DNA of 64,000 nucleotides from Plazaster borealis (lineage: Eukaryota; Echinodermata; Asteroidea; Forcipulatida; Labidiasteridae). Position numbers and translations under genes: made by a program. This document shows, one piece after another, positions 53,901 to 64,000 of the stretch. The number at the start of each line of letters is the position of its first letter. Positions within the stretch are counted from its first letter, which is position 1. The stretch covers positions 32,450,234 to 32,514,233 of the forward strand of contig CM037472.1 of assembly GCA_021014325.1 (NCBI GenBank), read 5' to 3'. The notes under the pieces are model-generated. The model saw only the letters and a program-made list of their open reading frames with translations, was not told where the DNA came from and did not search any database.

Positions 53901-56900
53901 TTATGGCATTGTAAACGGCAGTTCCATCAGACAAACCGTTTAGGGTATGTGTTCATTGATCAGCATGTGTTAAGTATTGATCCAATATGGCCCAATTTCA
54001 TGGCTCTGCTTACCGCCGAATTCTGCTCTTACGATCACCATTCACCACTTACTGTGCAAGCCCCAAGTTTCTGGGTGAGCTATGAAAGCGAAGAATGACT
54101 AGTAACAAGAAGTACACACGCGCACAAACAAAAATGCCCTGCTAACCCGTGAAATACGCTTGATGTAAGCGCGGAATTTCCGATTCTTTGCTTACTGTAA
54201 GCAGAGCCATGAAAACGGGCCCAGGTCAGCGGGCCAAATGTTGTGAATTAACCCGGATGTGGTCACTTCGATTCTGTCCACATGCAATGTTTAAAGATAA
54301 ACCCAAAGCGGTCTGAAGATAAAAACCCCTCTAATTTGACAGTCTAGCTTTTCGGGGTGAAACCCGTTTTGGTCTAACTTTAGAACCGTTCAGACACAGA
54401 GTTAAACAACCTCAGTGGATCAACAGTGCATAATTACTTTCTATGGAAGCACACAACGGTTTAATACTCACAGTTTTTTGGATTTCATGAAAGTCTTTCC
54501 CTTTGGCTTTGAAGTGATCTCGAAACATCCTTCTTTCTACTGGGGTCCATGAAGACGTAACTAAAGTTTAAAAAAAAAGTAAATAATGCTTAAAAATAAG
54601 ATACACAGTCAGGGATGAGATTTGACGAATGTGGAAATTCCTGAAAAACGAAATGGGGGTTTGGGCTCCCCCTTATTCTAGACTCAGAACCTCTCATATG
54701 TTACAATTTCAGGACACTTTGTTCATCATCAGAAATACAAAACTACAGGTTTGGATACAATGTGGACTGTTTCATTCTCCCTTTGGCGACTGCTTTACTT
54801 CTTTCAAGAAAGTTTGAAGGCTCAGAGTTTTTGAGAAAAATCCTGAAATCAGGAAAAATCCTGAGAAATCACACGCCTGCACAGTACAACATTGGTATTT
54901 AAAAAAAGAATCTTACTCATGATCAAGAACACTTACAGTTGTAGTTATAATCGTTGAATGGTTCATTAACTTCAGGTCTGGGGTGAGGGTTCATCAACAT
55001 CTCTAAGGCATACTGTAAAAGAGTCCATCAAAACAAAAAAATAATAATAAATAAATTTGTTGTAAATTAAAAAACAAAACTTGCAAATTTCTTTGTTTTT
55101 TTGTTTTCATATCTTTTTGTTTCAGCTGTAAAATAAAAGATAAGTTAAAGGTATTATACAGGATTGGTAGAGCTGACAAAAATAGTGGCAGACAAGTGTT
55201 CATGTTTATTGTGTGGTCAACCATATACATGAAATAACAAACCTGTGAAAATTTGGGCTTAATCCGTTGTGTGAGTCGGGAGAAAATAGTGGAAAACCAT
55301 GCACAATTTTCAGCATGTAAACAAGTTGTCCTTAATTTCATTCGGTTTGTAAGAACCGAAATCAGCTGTTGCGGTTTTTCAAAAAAGGTTTTTAGATACG
55401 ATTTTTTCGAATATGACTTTATGACTTCATTTCAGAGGGATTTATTTCACAGAACAAATGGTTCTAGTATGAACTTCATAATCAGTAAGCGTTTAGACTA
55501 AATTTAAATTTGTTACCCTTAACGATCCTGTATAATACCTTTAAGGTCAGTTCATGATTCACATGAGAGCATGTGTAATGTAAACTTTCTGTGAAAGGGT
55601 ACAATTCAGGAGTGTTGTTTCCCCTTTGGTGACAACATAAAAATTTCTTTACTTTCCATGTATGATTCAGGCGTTGTGGTTCAATTTGACAGTATCAAAT
55701 TTAACTTCTTAGCAAATACTCCGAGGAGAAAATGAGATGATAAACCTTGGTTTGTGGATTTCTTTTGTTGTTAGAGACTCATGTCAACTCTTACTACTTT
55801 TCATGCACATGGCTTTGTCCAGCCACCTGTCCACCTGTTCCTAGGACATCAAACACGGCAGGTAGGGGAATAATCGATCCTAAACCTGTCTGTTGAGGAC
55901 AGTGCATAGTCCTTTTTCTAGTCTGTCCTACTTAACAGTTCATGTTTGCTTATTTCAAATACAATGTGACACTCAAAAAAGCCTTAGTAGAAAAAGAGTG
56001 CAGGTAACCGTTTCAAAAGCCCTAACACGATGCACTCCCTCTATTTCAAAGGTGTCCTCCACTCCAAATTTGTGCTGCTGGCTCATTTCTGGTGTCTTGG
56101 CCCCAAGTCATTAAGCTGTTTGCCGGTAAATAAATTTTTGAGCTTATTATAGCTGAAAAACGTGCATAAGCACAGATCCATTTCATAAAAAAGCTAGAAG
56201 AAGTACAATAGATTTACATTGCTGTGTCACTCGATTATGCGTACAAGAACTACCAACAAGAAAGCATACCTTTTGCTTTATACAGCAGCTTTGAAGCAGA
56301 AATTCTGCTAAACGTCTTCTAACACACTTACCGAAATCAGTCCCCGGCAGCTTAGTTTGATTTCAGTTTATTTATTTTGGTTGTGAAGCCAAGAACATCT
56401 CAGAAAAGCAAACTTAATCACTGTACTTGCCAATAACCCAATGGGGAGAAGACAAGGAAGGAAGTTTTAGTTTTAGATGTGGGAGGAAAACCCCAGAGAA
56501 TTATTTCAGGGAAAACCCCCACAGTCAGATGAAAAGATACCACTACGCCAACCCGACCACCCCTAGTTATGCATAGGTTGTTCTGAAAGTGAGTTGTCGC
56601 GCCTCGCACTTAAGCTTTTTGTAAAGTAGCCCGCTGGGTTCTAAACTGTGCATTTTACTTGCCCCCAGGAAGTTTTAGTAAGTTTTAGTAGCCCATATTT
56701 AAAATATGTCTTGTCATTAATATGTCCTTCTGATATATTAATGGTAGCGATTATCACAACCAGTTGAATGGTCAAATGAAGTTACATTCACCAACTCAAA
56801 AATAAATAAACACATTAATTTTGTTTTATTATTCACATCTGAAAAGGAAAAAGTATGAGCATTATAAATAAGTAGGTTACACAGTTTTTAGTAGTCCACA

Positions 56901-59900
56901 GGGCAAGTTCAGCCCATAGCAGTTTATACTAGACAATGTACGCCGAGCTAGTGTTAAGGGTGATCCCTGGTTGTTCATGATGAACCCTGTAAAGGCAGAT
57001 TTTCATGTGTTGGATTAGGGGGTCTTACCTCAATATCACCGTCTGCTATTTGAAGACAGTGATGGGCGTACTCAATGTTACGGGCCCCACCAGGCAGCGC
57101 CGCTGTTGTGGCCAACATAAGAAAATTGGTCACTGCAAAAAGGAATTAAAAAAACAAACAAAATGTCATCTCTTGGATTTACTACACTGAGTTTGGGCAG
57201 AATGGGGTCTGAACTTCCACAGGACGGCATAAGGGGGAAACTTACATTCACTGGTGGTGTACTTGTCATTTGTGGATGGATGCCAGGCTAGCCATCCTAA
57301 TGGCTCAACACGGTGATAGTCATCTTCATCTTCTTCAAACACTGTAAACAAAAATTAAACGTAGCCTCATTACCATCTCTGCAATTAAACCAATGGTGAA
57401 GACTGCTTTGATTACAAATACATGTCAAACTCAGGCTATCAGAAAAACAGGCCGACAACCTTCATGATATATGATGCATCTCATTCCCACAGTAGTTGTT
57501 TTTGTTAAAAGTATGCGACGTGCACTGTCTATAAGATTGCCGTTCCTAAACGAAAGCGGATCTCTTTGGTTTAAAATTTGAAACGTATAACCTTTCCACA
57601 GAAAGGTCTGCCTCGTTTTTCCTGCAAATATAACAAACCCTTCAACTGAAATTTATACATTTTTTCCGTTTCCAGTCAAAGAGGCAATACACTGCTTGCC
57701 CTACAATTTAGTGAATGCATCCAAGCTGTGCACACACTAGAAAACAACTTTTACACACAGTATACCGTCTCTCCTCAAGTCAAACACGAGCAGCGATTGG
57801 TGCAAGTACCTGGGCCCAATTTCATAGAGCTGCTTAAGCAGAAAATATTGCTTAACAATTTTCTGCTTAGCAGAAATGAGCAGGATACCAGTCACAAATT
57901 GTACATGTGACATGGTATTTTGCCTGGTAACCCTGTTCTGGTAAGCATAATTTTGTTGTGCTTAGCTACTTTTTTGTGCTTAAGCAGCTCTATGAAATTG
58001 GGCCCTGTAGCTGACAAGTTTGTATTTGGACTTACATTTCAGGTCAGGTATCGTCGCTTGAAATTCTGGTCCCATGTTGATGTGTCTGCAAACAGGAAAA
58101 AAACGATATATATGTATATATATAAAGAAAGAAACTAGAATCAATTTACCATATGAAAAATGGGTGTGAGCATACACGAATGCCCAAATGGTGGGAGTTA
58201 CAGTCATCCAAAAACATTCTACTTAAAAGATTTGAATAAAAACAACTTTGAACTATTGATGGGTAGGAAGGAAGATTGAAAAAATGACTCCTCCTTTAAA
58301 GACAACTTACGGCTCAGTCGTTGAGAAGGCAAAATCCGTCACAGGTTCCTCGACTGAAGCACTACCATGACTACCTGCAAACAGAACAAACAAGCGTTGA
58401 ATCATGTCAAACCAATTACTGATTTTCATCACAATACATGAGCCATGGTAAATTTGGGTTCAACCCTACAGAACGTCTGGGATGACACCATATTATATTT
58501 TAACATCTGAGAATTTACATAAATACATAATACATACATGAAAGAAACAAGATGAAATGTTCAACCACATTTTATTTTGTTTTCAATTTTCTATGGCACT
58601 ATTATAAAAGATAAAAAAGGAAACGAGGTGATCAGCTGTTATTGTCAAATTTTCAAAAATACCGTTTTCAAAATATTTTGTAATATTACGAGGAAATTCT
58701 TTTGGACTTACTCCTGCGATGCATGGAGATCATACTTGGAGTTTTGGGAGTCATCGTCGGCAGAGCAGGAACTTGTCCAACGTTGAAATACAATCCAGGC
58801 CCACTACGGATGGGGCTCAACATGGGCGGTGGGGTGTAAGGCGGAGGGGTGGTACCCGTTCCAGTACTACGATAATGATACTGATACATCCCACCCATCT
58901 CTCTCGGGGACCTCATCTGCGACTGATAGGTACCGGGGATAATACTCCCCGGTGTTCCTGTATTGACGCAAGATGGGATGTGTAAAGGTGAGGGGCGAGG
59001 GCGCTTCTTAGTAGGACTCGTTTGCGTTGGTGGTGGAGGGTTCCTGAACACCAAGTGATCGGAGGGTTTTATTGCCTCCAGCTTGGGCGGACTTAGTTCG
59101 TGTTCCGATGAGAACAGTTTACTCTCTGTGAGAGATGTTAGTGGCATTTGCTGTACAGCAGCTGAGGCGTTCACGGGTTCCGACTTGAGAAGCATTTGAA
59201 CGGTCTGCGAGGATGTGGGTGGGTAGTTCATCTGTATAGGATAAGGCATGTCTTTGACAGGGTTGGCAAAATGCACTGGCATGAATTGAGGGTACGTCGA
59301 CGTCAACGGCTGATGAGAAGGGAACAGAGCATCCTGGAAAAACGGGTTCGCCGGTTTAGGCACACTGGGAACATTCAGTTCCCTCTTAACCTGAGTCTGC
59401 AGATCAAATTGAGCTGGTCTCAGCTGACTTACGTTGGGCGCCTGCGTCATTTGGGATGGTTGGGGGAGCCCTTGCATCTGCATTCCAAATGGGGGCGCCG
59501 GAACAGACATGTGGATGGACGAACTCTGCATCTGGTTAACACTCCCTTGACTGACAGACATGGGGAATTGATGATTTGGGACTGACAGTGGGACAGGAGC
59601 CATAGTTGTCGTCAGTCGAGACTCCGGAGTGTATCTTGCCTGAGAGCTGCGGGGAGGAGTCGGCACTCGTTGCTTAGGCTGAGATTTGTGGTCCATCTTA
59701 TTTGAATCTGATTCCGCCCGAGCATTGTTGTAGCCTCCGTGGAGTCTCATGTGGCCATTTAGAGCTGGCATACTCTTAAACATCCGCTTGCAAACTGAGC
59801 ACTCTACTGGCTGTTGGTTCTTCTCTCTACCATCAGAACTGGCGGAGGGGGGAAACAAAAAAACTCAAGTTAATCCCAAGTCCATTACTGAACAATTCTG

Positions 59901-62039
59901 CAATTGCTGCTCCACAGAAAAGCTTTTGCTGCATCAAAAATGAAAATTTTGATTCCCAATCAATATAAAAATTACCATCATAACGTAAACTTCAAAGTGA
60001 CCTACTCCTTCCAAATGAGAGCTAAATGGCAAAAGACAGTGTAATCATTACTGACAACTCTATTTTTTAAATTTTTGTAAAAATACAAATTCAGTCACAC
60101 TTTTTTAAGTATTAGAAGGTCTTCGAGTGGAAACACTTGAACCTATTTACCACGAAATAATATCTCTTTAACTCTAACCACCTTAAGTACTTTCCACTAA
60201 AAACCTTCCCCACATCACTTGACTTCTTCAGGGGGTACTACTCCACTAGACCTTCCCACACATCCATGACTCAACTCTAACCCATCTGTACTCTTTCCAC
60301 TGAAAATCCTCCCACATACTCTCTTCAACTCTTTTCACCTAACCTCCTTACTTTCACCAAAGACCCTCATCCACCACTCTAACCACCTTAAGTACTTTCC
60401 ACTAAAAACCTTCCCATATCCACTTGACTCTTCAACTCAGGTACAGTACTTTCCACTAGATACCTTCCCACATCCACTTGACTCAACTCTAACCATCTTA
60501 GGTACTTTCCACTAGAAATCCTCCAACATCTACTTGACTCTTCAACTCGAACCACCTTAGGAACTTTTCAATAGAAACCCTCTCACATCCAAAAACAAAA
60601 TCAGTCACACTTTTAAGTATAGAAGGTCTTCAAGTCAGAAACACTTGGAACTATTTACCGCGAAGTAATATCTCTTTAACTTTAACAACCTTAGGTACTT
60701 TTCACTAGAAACATCCCACATTAACTTGACACTTCAACTCAGGTACTTTCCACTAGAAACCTTCCCACATCCACTTCACTCTTCAACTCTAACCACCTCA
60801 GGTACTTTCCACTAGAAATACTCCCACATTCACGTGACTCAACTTTAATCATCTTAGGTACTTTCCACTAGAAATACTCCCAAACTCACTTGACTCAACT
60901 CTAACACCTTCAAAGTACTTTCCACTAGAAACCATCCCACATCCACTTGACACTTCAAGTCTAACCACCTTGGGTACTTTCTACTAGAAACCATCCCACA
61001 TCCACTTGAATCATTAAGCATGCTACCACAATCAGCAAAACTTACACAGTCTACTTAGGATGGTACACCAGCTTACATGCTTCAATGTAGTAAGCATAAA
61101 AGGTTTTTATGTACAGTACTGAATCCAAAGTCAGGCAAAGTTAAAAGAAATTTTCATCAAGTGGGGGTTCAATTTTTTTCTGAAAACAAGTACCTTTTAG
61201 CAGGTGAGGGACCTCTGGGCGATGGTTGTCTGACATCTATAGATAAATTTGGTGAATTTCCTAAGGCTGGCCTTGTATTTGGGTTAGTCAATGGGTTGCC
61301 TGATGCTCCTGACACAGTGGTTGTAGACAACCGTGGGGCAGGGATTCCCTCCATAAAGTTCCTGGTATTTGGTATTGTCTCATACTGGTTTGACATAGTC
61401 CACGGAGAGGATGACAACTGGCTTGAAGGGTTAATGAGATCAGGGAAACGGTGCATTGACGATACATCTTGATGGACAGGTAACTGTGGGTTGATTGACA
61501 TGTGTTGGGTGTCTGAAGGGTTGTTCGGCGAGTTAGACTGTATCGGGTTATTCGTCTGTGCCCGCTGTGCAGCCTGAGCAAGGAACTGCAGCGCTGCACT
61601 GGAGCTGGAACCCTGACTATCGGAGTTCTGGTTGTTGGTGTTGTTCATTCCACCTTGCTGCGCCGTGGGTGCTTGCTGGTGCTGCTGCTGTTGCTGCTGC
61701 TGCATCAGCCCTTGGCTGAAGTTGTTGACAGTCAGACTCCCCATGCTGGACATCGTATTGACCGTGGTGATGAAGGAAGTGCCAGAGTTAGGCGGCGGGT
61801 GCCCCTGTACCTGGGCCTGAACCTGAGCCTGTGCCTGAACAGCGGCAGCCTCTTCAGCAGCGATCAAATCAGGGTCCCTCTCATCTCCCGTGTAGTTCAT
61901 GTTATCTTCCATTGCCAACCCATGGTGCTGGGATTCAAAGTGTCGTCTAAGGGATCGGATGTCACAGTAGGATTTGCCGCAGTCAGGCACTGTGCACTCG
62001 TAGGGTTTCTTACTACGATGGGTGAGCATGTGACCAGCC
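44613..62039 (-). CDS. C2H2 zinc finger / ELM2 / SANT protein (TRERF1-ZNF541-MIDEAS group), 5' end uncertain
   Basis: A nuclear scaffold type that binds class I histone deacetylase through ELM2-SANT; the vertebrate relatives MIDEAS, TRERF1 and ZNF541 build MiDAC-type deacetylase complexes. Twelve exons: 61,194-62,039, 58,712-59,838, 58,311-58,374, 58,036-58,085, 57,246-57,341, 57,029-57,132, 54,937-55,012, 54,472-54,560, 52,614-52,751, 49,327-49,509, 45,718-45,941 and 44,613-44,994; every phase agrees, 1,125 residues. In order: end of a finger (HMLTH), C2H2 finger 15-38, Gln-rich tract, finger 295-315, Pro-rich linker, ELM2 ~679-762, SANT ~789-836, finger 917-939, finger 994-1014, Asp/Glu/Ser tail. 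Fingers after SANT with KVKSRSAHMKSH resemble TRERF1/ZNF541 more than MIDEAS. The 5' end is open: the first exon begins inside a finger or at ATG 62,029. Confidence 0.88.
45000..45717 (-). other. Zinc-finger gene intron 11
   Basis: AT-rich; no exon or clear element. 'tagttctatt.tataactctatggg'-type words occur at 45,385 (inverse) and 45,612, hinting at a degraded inverted repeat. Confidence 0.4.
45718..49509 (-). CDS. Zinc-finger gene exons 10-11: fourth finger, split by an intron
   Basis: 49,327-49,509 ends GPFTCNYPDCEA; 45,718-45,941 resumes TFKSRQALNGHIRVHGG. Together C917-x4-C922-x12-H935-x3-H939. The intron between the Cys and His pairs is about 3.4 kb. The second exon ends FPCKICG, the Cys half of the last finger. 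Confidence 0.93.
47041..47511. mobile_element. MITE with ~75-bp inverted repeats
   Basis: Left agatttgaatcatgtctggt, right accagacattattcaaatct. Arms pair inward over 'acttgcttagtcac', 'aatttgaattcctcag' and 'ctatagac'. About 470 bp, inside the 3.4-kb intron. Confidence 0.88.
48431..48568. repeat. 'GGCCTGATACTTC' family, diverged copy
   Basis: 'aggcctggaattacacagag', 'ttggcctttgtgccccctt' and 'ccaagcctgatac' match the family layout of 50,424-50,582. Confidence 0.55.
48652..49007. mobile_element. Element with 'cctgccaaca / gttggcagg' ends
   Basis: 'acatacctgccaacatttg' at the left and 'gagagttggcaggtatgcat' at the right; inner 'aaaaaggggacag' and 'gtcctggttttctaggattt'. A related piece ('cagagctgccaacattgg' to 'agagttggcagctctgcc') spans about 51,961-52,517. 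Confidence 0.7.
50424..50582. mobile_element. 'GGCCTGATACTTC' family MITE
   Basis: Ends ggcctgatacttcacagagg and aagtatcaggcc; body about gccttggtgccccttgaaat. Mostly unknown in origin. Confidence 0.8.
50857..51019. mobile_element. 'GGCCTGATACTTC' family MITE, inverted relative to the previous
   Basis: Starts ggcctgatgcttcc, ends cctgtgaagtatcaggcc; interior is the reverse of the previous copy. The pair lies in the same intron 275 bp apart. Confidence 0.8.
51961..52517. mobile_element. 'gctgccaacattgg' element, longer
   Basis: Ends 'cagagctgccaaca' and 'agagttggcagctctg'; 'aatccggaagattttat' near the left and 'aatccgggagattttgac' near the right. A GC-richer interior (52,030-52,370) differs from the surrounding intron. 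Stops about 100 bp from the SANT exon at 52,614. Confidence 0.65.
52614..55012 (-). CDS. Zinc-finger gene exons 7-9: SANT domain
   Basis: Exons 54,937-55,012 (YALEMLMNPHPRPEVNEPFN..), 54,472-54,560 (SSWTPVERRMFRDHFKAKGK DFHEIQKT, written in two parts) and 52,614-52,751 (KAVKEIVEYYYRWKKLYPYN..). Tryptophan of helix 1 and the 'EYYYRWKK' of helix 3 are as in deacetylase-binding SANT domains; the basic surface should meet inositol phosphate and HDAC1/2. Confidence 0.93.
53989..54222. mobile_element. MITE, 'ggcccaatttcatggctctg' ends
   Basis: 234-bp longer relative of 24,887-25,017; the right end 'gtaagcagagccatgaaaac' is eroded. Confidence 0.8.
55145..55544. mobile_element. TTAA MITE ('TTAAAGGTATTATACAGGAT')
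   Basis: 400 bp with inverted ends TTAAAGGTATTATACAGGAT and atcctgtataatacctTTAA. A fragment of its end occurs at about 19,678-19,700 in MRPS10. Confidence 0.88.
55560..57000 (-). other. Zinc-finger gene intron 6, remainder
   Basis: No exon. AT-rich with scattered degenerate repeat words; 56,110-56,330 resembles an eroded 'gcttaagcag..ctctatgaaat' element. Confidence 0.4.
57029..58374 (-). CDS. Zinc-finger gene exons 3-6: ELM2 domain
   Basis: Exons 58,311-58,374, 58,036-58,085, 57,246-57,341 and 57,029-57,132. HINMGPEFQATIPDLK is the typical ELM2 opening ('I.vG..fQA.iP'); then GWLAWHPS, and LPGGARNIEYAHHCLQIADG, the ELM2 helix pair that contacts the deacetylase. Confidence 0.93.
57812..58005. 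mobile_element. 'GGGCCCAATTTCATAGAGCTG' family MITE, best copy
   Basis: 194 bp, ends gggcccaatttcatagagct and agctctatgaaattgggccc, with an inner pair 'gcttaagcagaaaat'. It ends 31 bp from the 50-nt ELM2 exon (58,036-58,085). Confidence 0.93.
58712..59838 (-). CDS. Zinc-finger gene exon 2: finger and Pro-rich linker
   Basis: 1,127 nt. Opens SSDGREKNQQPVECSVCKRM; finger C295-x2-C298-x12-H311-x3-H315, followed by about 340 residues rich in Pro, Ser and Gln with no fold, several LxxLL-free Met/Gln stretches and a basic MHRRSKSKR-like end at the exon junction. Confidence 0.93.
60125..61015. repeat. Intronic minisatellite, ~60-bp unit, about 14 copies
   Basis: Units such as 'taaccaccttaggtactttc', 'cactagaaaccttcccacat' and 'ccacttgactcttcaactc' repeat with indels over almost 0.9 kb, filling much of the intron between exons 61,194-62,039 and 58,712-59,838. 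Confidence 0.92.
61194..62039 (-). CDS. Zinc-finger gene exon 1 of the window: fingers and Gln-rich region
   Basis: Acceptor attgcag, donor AAAAG|gtactt. Begins AGHMLTHRSKKPYECTVPDC: the HMLTH looks like the His half of a finger whose Cys half must be in an upstream exon. Then a full C-x4-C-x12-H-x4-H finger, an Ala/Gln stretch (QAQAQVQAQVQ), a poly-Gln run and Ser/Asn-rich low complexity, as in activation-type regions. Confidence 0.85.
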
Positions 62040-64000
62040 CTGCAATGAACCGTAACAAAACAAATAAATGAATATATTTGAGCCTAAATAACAAAACATA
62101 AAATAGTTTGGACGTAGACAGAGTTGATTAATTTGCTTGTATGACAATTCATTTTCCCAACCAAGGCCATCAAAATACTTCTATACTGCTACACAAATGG
62201 AGTCAATGGCACATACAAGACTGAAACAAACTGAAAAACGTTGTTCTGTTTATTTTAAAGAAAAAACGTACTTGTATTAAATACAAATTTTGTACAAGTA
62301 AATCATAAGTGAGTACGACAAAACGGTCACTGGGTTGTTAACTGTACCTGTTTCGTGTTTTTATTTTTAAAAAAAATGAAACAAACACATATTTACAATA
62401 GATTTAGCTAACAGTCCAACATGTACATGTACACTTTTTAAGGTGTGTATCATTAAAAAAAAATCACCTTATACAAACTGCTTCAAACCATGTTCAACAA
62501 GTTCCTGACACCAGACATAGATACATGTAAGTTTGCCATTCACATACCATTCTCAAGGAACTTCAAGACAACATAAAGCTGAAAAACTGAACATCAACCT
62601 CCACAGATAAATGGAGGCACATCCATGTTGAACTGTCTGGCACTAGCAGCCTTGTGTACCTTTCTCTGACCTTGGTGAGCATACAGACTGACCACACTAT
62701 TATCCCCACCAAGCTTTATGCAAATCACCTACAAGCTAGCTACCTCTCAAACCAGCCTACCCCTCTTTCACTAAACCCCTTCAACGAACCCCTTCTAAAT
62801 TTAAAATTGATCCTCAACTTTCTTAATATTATTATTAATTATACATATAAAAATATATAAAAAATAACGAAAGCAGTCAAAAGCCTTTATTTATGGCAGT
62901 TACGTAAAACTCATTTAGATACAACTTTGGCCATGGCAAGGTAAAAACTTGTGACCTTTCTGTGGTCATAATGATCAATACAGGTCTACTGCCCACCTGC
63001 AGTATAAAGGCAATAGTACATGTAGTACATGTCATAACAACCAGCCCTGCATGGGGCCCTCGGTATCCAGGGGTGTGTTTTTGTGTCACCTATCTGCAGG
63101 AACAACAAAAGGCTGAACAATCTACTGAATCAATACCTCTGACAGCCAACATAACAAAAGAAATACCACTGGCACTAAACATGGTTAACACCAGGGTTCT
63201 TATGTTTGCTGTAACACCATATGATATCTTTTATCTGCGGGTACTTTTTTTTCACCGAGACCAAACTTATCTCACTCAGGGGATAGTGAAGATAATTACG
63301 AGAAGTCCCGTGATCCACTAATAAGTTAAAGTAGAAGTCCTCGAGTTCCCCCAAAGTTCTCTTAGAACTAAGCAGGCTAGTTTCATGTAAATTCTACTCG
63401 GCGAAAGTAGATGATACCACATGGAGTTAACGAAAACCAAAAAAAGTCAACACTTCACCATGCAATGCCTCAAATTGCTTAACGGTCAAAAGACTGTGCA
63501 AGTCTCGCTCATATCGGAACGAGAAAACACGTCAAAAGAAGAACATTTATTTCTCTGTAATCAAATCTTTGTTTTAAACTATATTTAATGATAAAATCTG
63601 AACAACAAAAATACTCATTACATGTTTATACAATCAGTTTTAGTTTTTATAATAAATACACAAATAATGTGTTAATTATTATTGAACTAAAATTAAAACT
63701 CTGGGACAGGGATGCTTATTTGATCTTAACTTTTCAGAAACCACTTACGTGGATTTGCGAAGGTCACACCGGCGTAAAATTAACACTTAGCGCAGTTTAT
63801 AGAGGACGCTGACGCCTCAACAACCATAGACTGCTATGAAAAGGCTTCGCGTTGCAATTGCAGCATCTGGCGATTATCATCGCGCATCCAAAACAAGTGT
63901 TTACATAATTTTTGTGATCGGAGGTGGGCACAGAATTCTTAATTTTTTGCAGCAACCGGAAGCTGAAGTCAAGTTTAATTCTTGGGTTTTCTTCATTATA
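62040..64000 (-). other. Upstream intron or 5' flank of the zinc-finger gene
   Basis: No certain exon. A strong minus-strand donor, TCCAC|gtaagt, lies at 63,749/63,748. Read through it into 62,039 the phase fits, but an in-frame stop lies about 13 codons upstream and the expected finger cysteines are absent, so it could only be a 5' UTR exon or chance. Confidence 0.35.

Noticed and set aside
53667..54098. 143-codon plus-strand open frame
   Set aside because: Runs into a MITE (53,989-54,222), has no family resemblance, and lies in an intron of a minus-strand gene.
59196..59585. 129-codon plus-strand open frame
   Set aside because: Antisense shadow of the Pro-rich exon 58,712-59,838.
61655..62071. 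138-codon plus-strand open frame rich in Leu
   Set aside because: Antisense to the Gln-rich exon 61,194-62,039; leucines come from reversed CAG codons.
63749..63800. Upstream zinc-finger exon ending TCCAC|gtaagt
   Set aside because: Phase fits but the two cysteines required before HMLTH are missing and a stop lies close upstream; noted only as a possible 5' UTR exon.

Overview
The window looks like a piece of an animal nuclear genome. It is AT-rich, its genes are split by many GT-AG introns, and its proteins match those of bilaterian animals. I recognise four protein genes. Most of the remaining DNA is intron, long UTR or decayed repeats: many short inverted-repeat elements (several with TTAA at both ends), tRNA-derived SINE heads, a LINE fragment and minisatellites. 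An outer-arm dynein light chain means motile cilia. Together with the style of the repeats this suggests a marine invertebrate deuterostome, most likely an echinoderm and perhaps a sea star. The species-level guess rests on memory and is weak.

Layout. (1) 1-2,907, minus strand: the first two coding exons of trans-3-hydroxy-L-proline dehydratase (L3HYPDH); the 3' part lies left of base 1. (2) 3-17 kb: no intact gene. This stretch holds a ~0.95-kb direct duplication, several tandem repeats, two blocks of broken coding sequence of unknown family (6.0-7.1 kb and 11.2-12.2 kb), a cluster of repeated hairpins (12.66-13.03 kb), a LINE C-terminal remnant and several MITEs. (3) 17,811-26,470, minus strand: mitochondrial ribosomal protein S10 (MRPS10). 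(4) 26,823-35,107, plus strand: dynein axonemal light chain 1 (DNAL1), reconstructed as eight exons and 197 residues. Its start codon is only 352 bp from that of MRPS10, so the two genes probably share a promoter. (5) 44,613-62,039, minus strand: twelve coding exons (1,125 residues visible) of a C2H2 zinc finger / ELM2 / SANT protein of the TRERF1-ZNF541-MIDEAS group, probably followed by a long 3' UTR reaching about 37.5 kb, tail to tail with DNAL1.

The four genes do not form a pathway: they are a catabolic enzyme, a mitoribosome subunit, a ciliary motor subunit and a histone-deacetylase scaffold. The strongest observations are structural: the DNAL1/MRPS10 divergent pair, the ancestral-looking zinc-finger plus ELM2-SANT architecture with fingers split by introns, small echoes of L3HYPDH exon 1 elsewhere in the window, nested and abutting TTAA elements, a hairpin array, and decayed coding blocks whose family I could not name. 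All coordinates and splice sites were read by eye, with phase checks for every coding exon listed.
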